Shown here: positions 14,626 to 23,578 of the stretch, piece after piece | How positions within the stretch are numbered: the first letter of the stretch is position 1 | Layout of the letters: the number at the start of each line of letters is the position of its first letter | Assembly (NCBI GenBank): GCA_036803205.1 | Contig: DAIRUS010000007.1 | Span: 1-42,138, forward strand | Length of the DNA: 42,138 nucleotides | Direction: 5' to 3' | DNA from: DAIRUS01 sp036803205 | GTDB lineage: Bacteria; Patescibacteriota; Minisyncoccia; Minisyncoccales; GBS-2 | Translations under genes and position numbers: made by a program | Notes under the pieces: model-generated | Databases searched by the model: none | What the model was told of the DNA's origin: nothing | Seen by the model: only the letters and a program-made list of their open reading frames with translations

Positions 14626-15396
14626 TTAAGATTTTTTAGTTTTCTCTTTTCTCTTTGCTTTTTCCTTTTTTCCTGAAACCTCTTTGGTAATAGTTAGAGG
14701 AAAAATAACATCCTTTTTAAAAGTTTCTTGAATTAAAGAAAAATGATTAACTAAAATTTCTGACGCCTTATATAAAGCTTCTTCTGGCGAAATAATACCG
14801 TCGGTTTCTATCTCCAAAAATAATCTATCGAAATCAGTTCTCTCCCCCACTCTCATATTTTCCACCCTGAAAGCTACTCTCCTAATAGGAGTGAAAATAG
14901 CATCTACCAAAATGGTCCCAATGGCTATTTTTTCCTTTTTCCTTCTCTCTCGGGCTAAATAGCCAACTCCTTTTTCAATTTGAACTTCCATTTCTAATTC
15001 GGCTTTTTTATCCGTCAGGGTGGCAATTGGACAATCTTTATTAACCAGCTCCAATTGACTCGGCAGTTGGAAATCCGCTCCAGTCACCTTTTTTTCGCCT
15101 TTAACTTTCAAAGTTGCCCGAAGGGGTTCTTGAGTAAACATTCTAAACCTCAATTTCTTTAAATTAAGCATAATCTGAATAACATCCTCTAATACTCCAG
15201 GGATAGTTGAGAATTCGTGGGAAACCCCTTTAATTTTCATCTGGGTGACCGCTGCTCCTTCCAGAGAAGAAAGTAAAACCCTTCTTAAAGAATTTCCAAT
15301 AGTCACTCCATAACCAGGATATAAAGCCTCAATTTCAAATTTCGCCCAATTTCCTTTTTTTTCAACGATTTTTGGTTTGAGAGGTAATGGTATCAT
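14626..15396 (-). CDS. rpoA: RNA polymerase alpha subunit without C-terminal domain
   Basis: The N-terminal assembly domain is complete: FEIEALYPGYGVTIGNSLRR (about 24-43), the VTQMKIKGVSHEFSTIPGV segment and the VENMRVGERTDFDRLFLEIE segment. After about residue 235 the protein ends in a short Lys-rich tail (GKKEKAKRKEKTKKS) instead of the helix-hairpin domain that binds promoter UP elements and activators. Total 256 residues, against 310-330 usually. A TAA stop follows and the next gene, rplQ, starts 14 bp on, so it is not an obvious frameshift. Confidence 0.95.
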   Translation of the reverse strand: MIPLPLKPKIVEKKGNWAKFEIEALYPGYGVTIGNSLRRVLLSSLEGAAVTQMKIKGVSHEFSTIPGVLEDVIQIMLNLKKLRFRMFTQEPLRATLKVKGEKKVTGADFQLPSQLELVNKDCPIATLTDKKAELEMEVQIEKGVGYLARERRKKEKIAIGTILVDAIFTPIRRVAFRVENMRVGERTDFDRLFLEIETDGIISPEEALYKASEILVNHFSLIQETFKKDVIFPLTITKEVSGKKEKAKRKEKTKKS

Positions 15397-15436
15397 AAAT
15401 TTAAAATTGATTTTTAATTATATATATTTATATATA

Positions 15437-16066
15437 TTATCTTGAATAATATTCAAATATTGTTGATATTTCCACCGCTGGGGCAACCTCTGACAGACTT
15501 GGTTCTCCTACAACTTTTCCATCTAATTTCTCAATATTTAATTCTAACCAAGGGAAAATTTTCTGTTTTTCCAATAGTTTTTTAAGATCTTGAAAAACCT
15601 TTTTTTTCCTTTTTGTTGGCTTGATTGAAACCACGTCTCCTTTTCTAACTTGATAGGCAGGAATATTAATTGTTCTTCCATTAACTAAAAAGTAGCCATG
15701 GGAAACTAATTTTCTTGCTTGGGTTCTTGAAGTAGCAAACCCCAATCTAAAAACTACATTGTCTAAACGTGACTCCAAAAGTTTAATTAAGGCAGCTGAG
15801 GCATCTTCTATCTTTCCTTTTTTACTCAGAATTTCTTTTACATAATTTTTAAATTGTTTCTCTTGGAGATTATAAAAAAGTTTTAATTTTTGTTTTTCTC
15901 TCAATTGTTTTGAGTATTCAGAAGGAGGAGACTTTCTTTTTTTTCCTTTTAATCCCGGAGAATAAGGTTTTTTTATCATAGCACATTTGGGTGAAAAACA
16001 ACGCTCACCTTTCAAAAAAAGCTTAACGCCAAGCCGACGACAGATTTTACATTTGGAATTTATCAT
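15437..16066 (-). CDS. rpsD: Ribosomal protein S4 (uS4)
   Basis: RNA-binding small-subunit assembly protein of 209 residues. The N-terminus carries a zinc-type cysteine set (CKICRRLGVKLFLKGERC then PKC), and the S4 RNA-binding domain is clear (RLDNVVFRLGFATSRTQARK, SHGYFLVNGRTINIPAYQV). It lies 2 bp from rpsK and 40 bp from rpoA, the standard alpha-operon order. Confidence 0.97.
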   Translation of the reverse strand: MINSKCKICRRLGVKLFLKGERCFSPKCAMIKKPYSPGLKGKKRKSPPSEYSKQLREKQKLKLFYNLQEKQFKNYVKEILSKKGKIEDASAALIKLLESRLDNVVFRLGFATSRTQARKLVSHGYFLVNGRTINIPAYQVRKGDVVSIKPTKRKKKVFQDLKKLLEKQKIFPWLELNIEKLDGKVVGEPSLSEVAPAVEISTIFEYYSR

Positions 16067-16068
16067 TT

Positions 16069-16521
16069 TTAAACCCGTCTAACTTTTGGCGGACGGCAGC
16101 CATTGTGGGGAATGGGCGTAATATCTTTTATTGAGATAATATTCAAGTCTCGAGCAGCCAAAGACCTTAAAGCCGATTCTCGGCCAGAGCCAATGCCTTT
16201 AACTAAAATTTGAACCTTTTCCACGCCTAATTTTTTTACTGCCTGAGCCATAGCTTCGGCTACCTTTGAAGCGGCAAAAGGAGTTCCTTTTTTTGTTCCC
16301 TTAAAACCAATTCTGCCAGCTGAGGTCCAATACAAAACATTGCCTCCAGAATCAGTAAGAGTTAAGATTGTGTTATTATAGGAAGAAAAAATATAAATTT
16401 TCCCGTCGCTAATTCTTTTGGCCGGGGCAACTTTGATTTCTTTTTTCACTTGAACCTCAACCCTGTCTCTTTCCCTTAATAACTCCTCTTCAGTTTTTTT
16501 GATAATACGTTTCTTGCCCAT
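16069..16521 (-). CDS. rpsK: Ribosomal protein S11 (uS11)
   Basis: 150 residues. The body (KIYIFSSYNNTILTLTDSGG, WTSAGRIGFKGTKKGTPFAA, VKGIGSGRESALRSL, terminal ITPIPHNGCRPPKVRRV) is typical; the first 30 or so residues are a charged extension. It forms part of the platform near the mRNA exit. Downstream of rpsM with a 76-bp gap and immediately upstream of rpsD. Confidence 0.97.
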   Translation of the reverse strand: MGKKRIIKKTEEELLRERDRVEVQVKKEIKVAPAKRISDGKIYIFSSYNNTILTLTDSGGNVLYWTSAGRIGFKGTKKGTPFAASKVAEAMAQAVKKLGVEKVQILVKGIGSGRESALRSLAARDLNIISIKDITPIPHNGCRPPKVRRV

Positions 16522-16597
16522 AAACCATTTATTTGGGAGAAGAAATCCTAAATTATAGAAATTAGGAAATTATAGGAATAAATATTTTACCCAAGAT

Positions 16598-16987
16598 TTA
16601 GGTGGGTTCGGGAGGCGGTTTTCGACCGCTTCCAACCGTTTTTCTAACATTGCCCCTTACTGTCCGGGTATTAGTCCTCGTCCTTTGTCCTCTGACCGGC
16701 AACCTTTTCAGATGGCGCAAACCTCTCCAGCAAGCTATATCCTTTAATCTTTTGATATTCATCATTAGTTCTCTTCTTAACTCTCCCTCAATTTTATATT
16801 TTTTTTCAATTATTTCTTTTAACCGATTGACTTCATCAGCGGTTAAATCTTTGGCTTTTACAAAAGGGGAAATTTTTGCTTCATTTAAAATTTTCCAAGC
16901 CAAAGATCGACCTATTCCATAAATATAAGTCAAACTAATCCAAATTTTTTTATCTTCGGGAATATTAACACCAGCAATCCTTGGCAT
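16598..16987 (-). CDS. rpsM: Ribosomal protein S13 (uS13)
   Basis: 129 residues with the S13 landmarks: MPRIAGVNIPEDKKIWISL start, YIYGIGRSLAWKILNEA helix-two-turn-helix, and the terminal RGLRHLKRLPVRGQRTRTNT segment that reaches toward the P-site tRNA. It precedes rpsK and follows the very small rpmJ gene. Confidence 0.97.
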   Translation of the reverse strand: MPRIAGVNIPEDKKIWISLTYIYGIGRSLAWKILNEAKISPFVKAKDLTADEVNRLKEIIEKKYKIEGELRRELMMNIKRLKDIACWRGLRHLKRLPVRGQRTRTNTRTVRGNVRKTVGSGRKPPPEPT

Positions 16988-17044
16988 TTTTAGATATTAA
17001 ATTATGAATCAGGAATGATTACCAAAAATTCATTAACTTATCTT

Positions 17045-17161
17045 TTAACCTTGGCGTTGTTTATGTTTAGGATTTTTCTTACATATCACATATACCCTTC
17101 CTTTTCGTCGGACGACCTTACAGTGTTGACAAATTTTTTTAACCGATGGCCTAACCTTCAT
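17045..17161 (-). CDS. rpmJ: Ribosomal protein L36 (bL36)
   Basis: A 38-residue gene easily missed. It begins MKVRPSVKKICQHCKVVRR and ends KKNPKHKQRQG. The zinc-binding set Cys11, Cys14, Cys27 and His33 is intact, so this is the zinc-containing type. It sits between infA (17200-17412) and rpsM, exactly where the gene is expected in the alpha cluster. Confidence 0.97.
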   Translation of the reverse strand: MKVRPSVKKICQHCKVVRRKGRVYVICKKNPKHKQRQG

Positions 17162-17199
17162 AAATATAATCCGAATTTAAAAATAACTTCTTCAGATTA

Positions 17200-17412
17200 T
17201 TATTCGCGGTAGATTATTCTTCCTCTTTTTTCGTCATAGGGGCTAACCTCAACCTTCACCTTGTCTCCAGGCAAAATTCTAATATGATACATTCTTAACT
17301 TCCCAGCTAAATGACACAAAATCTCTTTGCCTTCTTCTAATTTCACCCGGAAATTAGCACTAGGCAAAGATTCAATTACTGTTCCTATCTTCAATAACTT
17401 CCTTTTTTTCAT
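17200..17412 (-). CDS. infA: Translation initiation factor IF-1
   Basis: 70-residue OB-fold protein that occupies the A site during initiation. GTVIESLPSANFRVKLEEGK, CHLAGKLRMYHIRILPGDKV and the final SPYDEKRGRIIYRE match the family along its full length. It is followed by rpmJ and preceded, 24 bp away, by an unrelated membrane protein gene, whereas map is its more usual upstream neighbour. Confidence 0.97.
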   Translation of the reverse strand: MKKRKLLKIGTVIESLPSANFRVKLEEGKEILCHLAGKLRMYHIRILPGDKVKVEVSPYDEKRGRIIYRE

Positions 17413-17435
17413 TAATTTTAAATCTTATCAAAGTT

Positions 17436-18689
17436 TTAAGACTCAGTCAATATTGGGTATTCAATTTCAATTCTCTCAATTTCTGAAGGAATTTTCTTCA
17501 CCCAGAAGGGAAAAAACTTGGCTTCTATTCTCAAAATTTCTGGCTGTTGTTCGAGAAAGGTTTTAGCTTCTTCAAGGGATTTTCCAGTTAAAGTTTCCTT
17601 TACCAAATTTATATCAATTTTTGGATAAATCTTAGCCGAAAAATCAAGGGAAAGAGAAGTTTTTTGCGATTGCAAATCTAAGCCAATAGGAGAATAATTT
17701 ATTTTTAAACTATCTCGAGAGACCTCTTTTTCTTCGGGTATTTGCTCAAGGATATATTGAAGAACGAAATTATCTAAGTCCTCCTTTCTGAAAGAAAGGG
17801 TGAAGGCTTTAGCTTTAACCTGGAATTGAAATCTCTCTACTTCTTGCCCTTCTTTAGCTAGGGGAAATTTTTCTAAAATTTTTACTTCTGAAGCTTCCTT
17901 TAAAAAGATAAATTCAAGCGGAATTTTCCCTATCAAGGCTTCTATTATTTCATTTTTTGCTTTTTCAGTTAAAATTTTTTCTGCATTTTCCAAATCTTCT
18001 TTTTTTACTTGGGGTGCTTGCCCGCCTCCAGTCATTGGCTGGGAAGATTCTCCATAATATTTTTCATACCGAGGAGTTCCCCGAAAGACAAAAACCGAAA
18101 ATTTACTTGGGCCAATATTATAATCTGCTCCCGGCTCGGCGGCAATTACTTCAACGTCAACATAGCTTGGGATCATCTTTCCATCTTTCACCACTGCTCC
18201 AGGAACTGAGATTTTATCTTTCGATAAAAACAATTTTCCTTCGGTTGAAACAAATCGTGTCCCTTTCAGCCAAGTCTCATCCTGAGTAGTAAAACTATTA
18301 TAAAGGCGGATTTTACCTTCGGCATTTTTTGGCGTCTTACCAGTGGCCGGAAACTCTTCAGTAAAAATCTTCTCAACTTCAAAAATTTTCCCCGGTAGAA
18401 TTTTATTTTCAAAATCAATGTTTTGAACTCCTTTGTTTAAACTAATTTTTGTTTGAAAACTGACGGTTTCCATTTCTGGCCAAATCTTGATTTTAGCTTT
18501 TGAAAATTGAAAAGAAACAGAAGTAACTAATAATAAAAAAAGTAGAAGAATTAAAATAAGGCCTCTTTTCTTTAAAGATAATTGGGGAAAAAATTTCTTT
18601 TCTTTGGTTTCCTTTTCAATTTGGGCAATTAATCTCTCTTTCTTTTCGGCCTTTTTAGGGGGTAAAATATCAAATATCTTCTGGACCAT
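17436..18689 (-). CDS. Single-pass membrane protein of unknown function
   Basis: 417 residues. A basic cytoplasmic segment (1-42, including IAQIEKETKEKK) precedes one membrane helix (about 43-61, GLILILLLFLLLVTSVSF). The outer region is beta-rich, with ATGKTPKNAEGKIRLYNSFT, LKGTRFVSTEGKLFLSKDK and PSYVDVEVIAAEPGADYNIG segments. These resemble the baseplate J-like proteins often annotated in CPR genomes, but the match is by eye only. A charged helical region and a further beta-rich part (LTGKSLEEAKTFLEQQPEIL) follow. A surface or envelope role is likely; nothing more specific is supported. Confidence 0.6.
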   Translation of the reverse strand: MVQKIFDILPPKKAEKKERLIAQIEKETKEKKFFPQLSLKKRGLILILLLFLLLVTSVSFQFSKAKIKIWPEMETVSFQTKISLNKGVQNIDFENKILPGKIFEVEKIFTEEFPATGKTPKNAEGKIRLYNSFTTQDETWLKGTRFVSTEGKLFLSKDKISVPGAVVKDGKMIPSYVDVEVIAAEPGADYNIGPSKFSVFVFRGTPRYEKYYGESSQPMTGGGQAPQVKKEDLENAEKILTEKAKNEIIEALIGKIPLEFIFLKEASEVKILEKFPLAKEGQEVERFQFQVKAKAFTLSFRKEDLDNFVLQYILEQIPEEKEVSRDSLKINYSPIGLDLQSQKTSLSLDFSAKIYPKIDINLVKETLTGKSLEEAKTFLEQQPEILRIEAKFFPFWVKKIPSEIERIEIEYPILTES

Positions 18690-18718
18690 AGTTTTACCTA
18701 TTGTACCATATTATTTTT

Positions 18719-20404
18719 TTATTTTAAAATTGCCCTAATTCTCCGCGTGCCGGCTCCACAACTTTCTTCTTTGATAATCTTAAAATTACCCAACTCCGAC
18801 GTTCTTTTTACGTGAGGACCGGCGCAAATTTCTTTTGAAAAATTGCCAATTGAATAAACTGTTACTTTTTCTGGATATCTTTCTTTAAAAAAAGCTAAAG
18901 CTCCAGATTTTATTGCCTCTAAATATGACATCTCCTCTCTCTTTACTTCTAAATCTTCTTTAATTTTTCGATTAACCAAATTATTAATTTTTTTAATTTC
19001 TTCTTCTGTTAATTTTCTTGAATGAGAAAAATCAAATCTCAATCTTTGAGGAGTAATATCAGAACCCATTTGTTTTACATTTTCTCCTAAAATTTCTCTT
19101 AAAGCAGCATGCAATAAATGAGTGGCAGTATGCAATTTTGTAGCTTCATAAGTAGCTTCTTTACCAATTCCACCAAATTTTTTTTCTGCTCCTGATCGAG
19201 AAATTTCTCGGTGTTTTTCAAAAGCTACTTGAAAACCTTTCTCATCAACTCTTAAATTTCTTTCTCTGGCTAACTCTTTAGTCAATTCCAAAGGAAAACC
19301 ATAGGTATCAAAAAGATGAAAAGCATCAATGCCTGAAATCTCGCCTTTTTTAGTAATTTTTTCAAATTGTTTTAAACCTTGATTAAGAGTTTTTTCAAAT
19401 TTTTCTTCTTCATTTTGAATGACTGTCAAAATATCGGCTTCGCCTGATTTAACTTCGGGATAAACTTCTTTATAAAGCTCAATCACTTTTTGAGCCAAAA
19501 AAATTAAAAAATTTTTCGGTAAATTAAGCAATTTTCCATATCTTATCGCTCTTCTCAAAATTCTTCTCAAGACATATCCTTTTTCCAGATTGGAAGGAAA
19601 AACCCCTTCGGAAATAAGAAAAACTGCCCCCTTAATATGATCGGCAATAATTCTCTGAGCTTTGATTTTTTCTAACCCATAATTCTTGAATTCTAATTTT
19701 TCAATAATTGGCTCAAATAAATCAGTTTCATAGAGCGAAGATTTACCCTGGCAGATCATCGTTAATCTTTCCAAGCCCATTCCGGTATCCACTCCTTTTT
19801 GTTTCAAAGAAGTCAAACCTCCCTTCTCATCCTGGTAATACTCGTTGAAGACTAAATTCCACAATTCTACTTCATTAAAATGGATTTCGGTCGTCGGACC
19901 ACAAGGACCTTCTTTACCAGTTGGTCCCCAAAAATTATCGGCTCTTCCTGCCTTTTTTATCTTATTTTCGGAAACTCCTAAACTTTTCCAAATTTTTATT
20001 GATTCTTCATCAGCCGGCACTTCTTTATCTCCTTTAAAAACTGTAAAAGAAGCATTTTCCAGAGGCAATTTTAATTCTTGAAAAAGAAATTCAAAGGCTA
20101 ATTTTATTGCTTCTTCTTTAAAATAACCACCAAAACTAAAATTGCCTAACATTTCCAGAAAGGTCAAATGTCTTTCGTCTCCTACTTCTTCAATGTCAGA
20201 GGTCCGAAAACATTTTTGACAAGAAACAACATTTTTCCCATAGGGAGATTTTTCACCTAAATAATAGGGTTTGAACTGTTGCATTCCGGCGGTGGTAAAA
20301 AGGACGCTTGGATCGGACGGTAAAATTGAAGAAGAGGGAACGATTTTATGTCCCCTTTTTTCAAAAAAACTTAAAAATTTCTCTCTTAAACTATTAGAGG
20401 TCAT
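18719..20404 (-). CDS. alaS: Alanyl-tRNA synthetase, minimal form
   Basis: 561 residues, against about 875 in E. coli. The class II core is complete (LREKFLSFFEKRGHKIVPS start, LFTTAGMQQFKPYYLG, GVDTGMGLERL motif 3). The editing domain is present: HTATHLLH (HxxxH) and CAGPHV supply the zinc ligands, and TRRIRAI lies at the end. The C-terminal DHHA1/C-Ala domain that normally links the two active sites on the tRNA is missing. The stop is clean and a membrane-protein gene begins 29 bp on, so this looks like reduction rather than truncation by frameshift. Confidence 0.95.
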   Translation of the reverse strand: MTSNSLREKFLSFFEKRGHKIVPSSSILPSDPSVLFTTAGMQQFKPYYLGEKSPYGKNVVSCQKCFRTSDIEEVGDERHLTFLEMLGNFSFGGYFKEEAIKLAFEFLFQELKLPLENASFTVFKGDKEVPADEESIKIWKSLGVSENKIKKAGRADNFWGPTGKEGPCGPTTEIHFNEVELWNLVFNEYYQDEKGGLTSLKQKGVDTGMGLERLTMICQGKSSLYETDLFEPIIEKLEFKNYGLEKIKAQRIIADHIKGAVFLISEGVFPSNLEKGYVLRRILRRAIRYGKLLNLPKNFLIFLAQKVIELYKEVYPEVKSGEADILTVIQNEEEKFEKTLNQGLKQFEKITKKGEISGIDAFHLFDTYGFPLELTKELARERNLRVDEKGFQVAFEKHREISRSGAEKKFGGIGKEATYEATKLHTATHLLHAALREILGENVKQMGSDITPQRLRFDFSHSRKLTEEEIKKINNLVNRKIKEDLEVKREEMSYLEAIKSGALAFFKERYPEKVTVYSIGNFSKEICAGPHVKRTSELGNFKIIKEESCGAGTRRIRAILK

Positions 20405-20419
20405 TAGAAAGTGAATTTA

Positions 20420-20920
20420 TTAAGTGTATCTATCAGCAACAGTCGAGGCAACAAAAGCTAAAGGTTTTATTTTCGCCTCAAAACCATTTCCTTTGATCAA
20501 TCCAATTACTTCCCTAATCATATCTTTGGTTGCCCCATTTTCACCAATATCGGCGTGAATATAACGAAATTGATAATTAAAATTTTGTTTTTTTATTTTC
20601 TCCAACCTTTCTTTCAAATAAAGAGCCAACTGACAAGATAAAAATACTTCTTCTAAAATTCTCTGTTTCCAGTTATAAAACTTCCGATTTTTGTAATTAA
20701 TTTTTTTTAAAAAAAATCTCCCTCCCTCGCCCACTCTCAAAATCACTACTGCCACTGGAAAATGAGGTTCTTGTCCAGAAGAAGAATCACAACCAACAAT
20801 AATATCATAAAACTTTTCCGGTTTTTCAGCGATATAATTAAAAATCTCCCTGACAACTTCAGAAATTTTTAAATTTCCTCGGCTCGGATTATAAAAATTC
20901 CCTTCTAATAGATTTTTCAT
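20420..20920 (-). CDS. YkuK-like RNase H-fold protein (DUF458)
   Basis: 166 residues matching the YkuK/DUF458 family in full. The opening FYNPSRGNLKISEVVREIF, the IIVGCDSSSG strand with an acidic residue, and IHADIGENGATKDMIREVIG match the family, and the protein ends FVASTVADRYT. The fold is RNase H-like, with acidic residues in place (Asp in GCDSS, Asp in HADIG, Asp in VADRYT). The substrate is unknown. It lies 15 bp upstream of alaS and probably shares its transcript. Confidence 0.8.
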   Translation of the reverse strand: MKNLLEGNFYNPSRGNLKISEVVREIFNYIAEKPEKFYDIIVGCDSSSGQEPHFPVAVVILRVGEGGRFFLKKINYKNRKFYNWKQRILEEVFLSCQLALYLKERLEKIKKQNFNYQFRYIHADIGENGATKDMIREVIGLIKGNGFEAKIKPLAFVASTVADRYT

Positions 20921-20997
20921 ACTAAATCATCCTATCAAATTTCTAAAATAAATCAAGTTATATAACATAAAACGCAAGCGGTCGTGTCTTTTTTATG

Positions 20998-21723
20998 TCA
21001 AATAGTGTTCCTAATAATTTTGATAAATTCTTGGGCATTTAAAGAGGCGCCGCCGACTAGAAGACCTTGGAATCCGGCCTTTTCAATATAATCTCTGGCA
21101 TTTTCTGAATTAACACTCCCTCCATAAAGAATCTGATTTTTTTTTATAATTTTTCTCAAAAATAATAAAACTTTTTTCGCCTCTTTCGGATGGCAAGGAT
21201 TTCCCGTTCCAATTGCCCAGATGGGTTCGTAAGCTATCAATAAGTTTGATTGAAATTTGTCCCGGCTGATGTTTTTTAGACTTTTCTCCAATTGACTTTT
21301 TAAAACTTTCTCTGTTTGGCCAGCTTTTTTCTCTTTTTCCGTTTCTCCAATACAGAGAATCGGTTTAAGTTTTGTTTTAAGAACAACTTTCAATTTTTTA
21401 TTTATCATTTCATCAGTCTCGCTCAGATATTTTCTTCTTTCCGAATGTCCAATGATTACATATTCTATGGCCAAATCTTTTAACATTAAGGGAGAAATTT
21501 GTCCAGTATAAGCTCCTTTTTCTTCCCAGAAAACATCCTGTGCCCCAAGACGTAAATCGTTTTTTCCAAGTTTCAAATTAGCTAAATAAACAAAAGGAGG
21601 GCAAATAACAATTTTGACTTTCTTTACATTTTTTATCTCCTTTTTTACTGAATTAAAAAGTCTCTTAGCCTCAGCCAAACTTTGAGGATTCATTTTCCAA
21701 TTGGCAACGATTAATAACTTCAT
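20998..21723 (-). CDS. tpiA: Triosephosphate isomerase
   Basis: Interconverts dihydroxyacetone phosphate and glyceraldehyde 3-phosphate. The 241-residue barrel has all catalytic parts: Asn8 and Lys10 (VANWKMN), His93 (IIGHSERRKYL), Glu166 (AYEPIWAIGTG) and the phosphate-binding GGSVN and GGASL loops. It ends with TGA, so TGA is a stop in this genome. It follows galT with a 4-bp gap. Confidence 0.97.
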   Translation of the reverse strand: MKLLIVANWKMNPQSLAEAKRLFNSVKKEIKNVKKVKIVICPPFVYLANLKLGKNDLRLGAQDVFWEEKGAYTGQISPLMLKDLAIEYVIIGHSERRKYLSETDEMINKKLKVVLKTKLKPILCIGETEKEKKAGQTEKVLKSQLEKSLKNISRDKFQSNLLIAYEPIWAIGTGNPCHPKEAKKVLLFLRKIIKKNQILYGGSVNSENARDYIEKAGFQGLLVGGASLNAQEFIKIIRNTI

Positions 21724-21727
21724 TTCA

Positions 21728-22771
21728 TTATGTTTTTTGACGCCTCAAATATTCAGCTGCCTTTTCTGGCTCAATAGTTGAAATTTCTATTCTGGTGCCC
21801 AATTCAAAACCAGCTGGAGTGGCGGTTTTGGGCAAAATCGTCCAATGCCAGTGATAGTGAGAATAATCTTTTCCGTTACAAGGAGTAGTATGCAAATAAA
21901 AATTATAAGGCGGATCATTAAGGGCTCGGTAAAGTTTTTTCATTATAATTTGAAAAGCTTCAGCTAAGTCCCATTTTTCTTTTTCTCCAATTTCTTCAAA
22001 GTTGCTAGAATGTTTTTTGGGCGAGATAATCGTTTCAAAAGCTGCTTTTGAAGCGAAGGGGCAAAGAACTAAAAATTTTTTGTTTTCAAAAACGACCCTT
22101 TTTTTAGTTTTTCTTTCCCAATCATTCATCTGACAATAGAGGCACTTTTTCTTTACTTTAAAGTATCTTTCGCTGTTTAAAAGAGCATTTTTTAAATCAA
22201 CATCAATTAAAGGGGTGGTAATAATCTGGGAATGAGGGTGAGGTTGAGAAGCTCCAGCTTCAACTCCATGATTATGAAAAATAGAAATATAATTGACAAA
22301 TTTTTCCTTCATTAAAACCAAATATCTCTCTTGATAGACATCAAAAACTTCTTTAAGTTGGGAAATTTCGAAATGAGGAAAGTGTTTTTGGTGGTCTCTA
22401 GTGACCACCAATTCACAAAATCCAACCGCATTCATTTTCTGAAACAATTTCCCTTCAGTTTTTTTCTCTAGTTTTAAACTAGGTGTAAGGGCGGGATATT
22501 TATTAGGAATGACAATGCAGGTCCAATTTTTTGGAATTCCGTTTTCAGGCAAAATTTTTTTTCCTTGAGAATAAATTAAAACCGGTTTTTCCTGGCTTTC
22601 GATCTGACAGAAAGGGCATTGTTCTTTTGGTATTTTTATTTCCCTCCTTTTTTCTTTTTTGAACATCTCCGGTCTCTTTCCCCTCCCCGTAGCAATCACT
22701 ACCCAATCTCTTGAAATTAAGTCAAGGCGCAATTCTGAGGGAAATTGAGAATCTTTTTTGGTAATCTTCAT
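21728..22771 (-). CDS. galT: Galactose-1-phosphate uridylyltransferase family protein
   Basis: 347 residues of HIT-superfamily type. The active-site triad HPHSQ is at 178-182 (His180 the nucleophile by family numbering) and zinc-type cysteines lie at 52/55 (CPFC) and 210/213 (CLYC). HYHWHWTILP near residue 305 is also typical. Family members exchange UMP between hexose phosphates, linking sugar pools to UDP-sugars. The start overlaps the upstream glycosyltransferase by 4 bp (ATGA), and tpiA follows 4 bp later, so the three are co-transcribed. Related UDP- or ADP-sugar phosphorylases have a similar motif, so the exact substrate is not certain. Confidence 0.85.
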   Translation of the reverse strand: MKITKKDSQFPSELRLDLISRDWVVIATGRGKRPEMFKKEKRREIKIPKEQCPFCQIESQEKPVLIYSQGKKILPENGIPKNWTCIVIPNKYPALTPSLKLEKKTEGKLFQKMNAVGFCELVVTRDHQKHFPHFEISQLKEVFDVYQERYLVLMKEKFVNYISIFHNHGVEAGASQPHPHSQIITTPLIDVDLKNALLNSERYFKVKKKCLYCQMNDWERKTKKRVVFENKKFLVLCPFASKAAFETIISPKKHSSNFEEIGEKEKWDLAEAFQIIMKKLYRALNDPPYNFYLHTTPCNGKDYSHYHWHWTILPKTATPAGFELGTRIEISTIEPEKAAEYLRRQKT

Positions 22772-23490
22772 AATCTATATTTACCCTGAATTAAATTTAA
22801 TCTTATTTTTATTAAATCTAACGCCATATTAAATATGCTTTTGAATTTTACTTTGCTTTCTGGGTCATTTCTCCAATAAACTGGGATTTCTTTTATTTTA
22901 TATCCTATTTTTTTTCCAATTAATAAAATTTCCGGGTCAAAGGCAAAACGATTGATTTGACATTTGGGAAAAATCGCCTCGACTGCTTTTTTAGTAAAGC
23001 ATTTAAAGCCACACTGACTATCTTCAACTTCCCAAAGACCGACAACGATTTTCCGAAAAATTTTAAATCCATCTCCAACAAATCTCCGAAACCAATTCTG
23101 GGGTGGATCTAAAATTGCTCCTTTAATATCTCTCGAACCGATAACAATATCAAAACCCTTTTCAAATTCTGGCCACATTTTCTCAATCTGGTCAATGGAA
23201 GTTGAATTATCAGCATCGGTAAATAATCTATATTCGCCTTTTGCCTCCAACATTCCCTGTTTCACTACCGCTCCTTTTCCCTGATTTATTTTATTATCAA
23301 TCAATTTTAAATTTTTAATAGCGGGGGTCTGAGCTTTAACAATTTCCGCTGTGCGATCTTTTGAGCCGTCATTAACTACCAAAATTTCATAGTCATAATT
23401 TTGTTTTTTTAAATAAGCATCAATCTCCTTAATGGTTCTGGGCAATCTCTTTTCTTCATTGTAAGCTGGGATTATCACTGACAAATGCAT
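22768..23490 (-). CDS. Family 2 glycosyltransferase, polyprenyl-phosphate type
   Basis: 240 residues of the GT-A fold. It begins SVIIPAYNEEKRLPRTI, has a nucleotide-sugar loop with TDADNST (the DxD-type metal site, about 92-98), VIGSRDI, and a later QCGFKCFTKKAVEAIF motif as in dolichyl-phosphate glucosyl- and mannosyltransferases. No C-terminal membrane helices are seen. It likely loads a sugar onto a lipid carrier at the inner face of the membrane (inference). It is the first gene of a run with galT and tpiA. Confidence 0.85.
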   Translation of the reverse strand: MHLSVIIPAYNEEKRLPRTIKEIDAYLKKQNYDYEILVVNDGSKDRTAEIVKAQTPAIKNLKLIDNKINQGKGAVVKQGMLEAKGEYRLFTDADNSTSIDQIEKMWPEFEKGFDIVIGSRDIKGAILDPPQNWFRRFVGDGFKIFRKIVVGLWEVEDSQCGFKCFTKKAVEAIFPKCQINRFAFDPEILLIGKKIGYKIKEIPVYWRNDPESKVKFKSIFNMALDLIKIRLNLIQGKYRL

Positions 23491-23539
23491 ATTAAATTAT
23501 TTTACCACAAATTCTCCAAAATAAAAATAGGATGCTCAA

Positions 23540-23569
23540 TAAGAAGCCCTACCTAAAAAACCCTTCTTA
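23540..23569. terminator. Weak hairpin between map and the glycosyltransferase
   Basis: TAAGAAG (23540-23546) and CTTCTTA (23563-23569) pair around a 16-base loop in the 88-bp spacer after map. The stem is AT-rich and no long T run follows on the leftward strand, so termination would be inefficient. Confidence 0.25.
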
Positions 23570-23578
23570 AATAATAAA

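Noticed and set aside
17015..17212. Rightward frame over the rpmJ region
   Set aside because: The leftward strand encodes an exact-length L36 with all zinc ligands, so this frame is a shadow.
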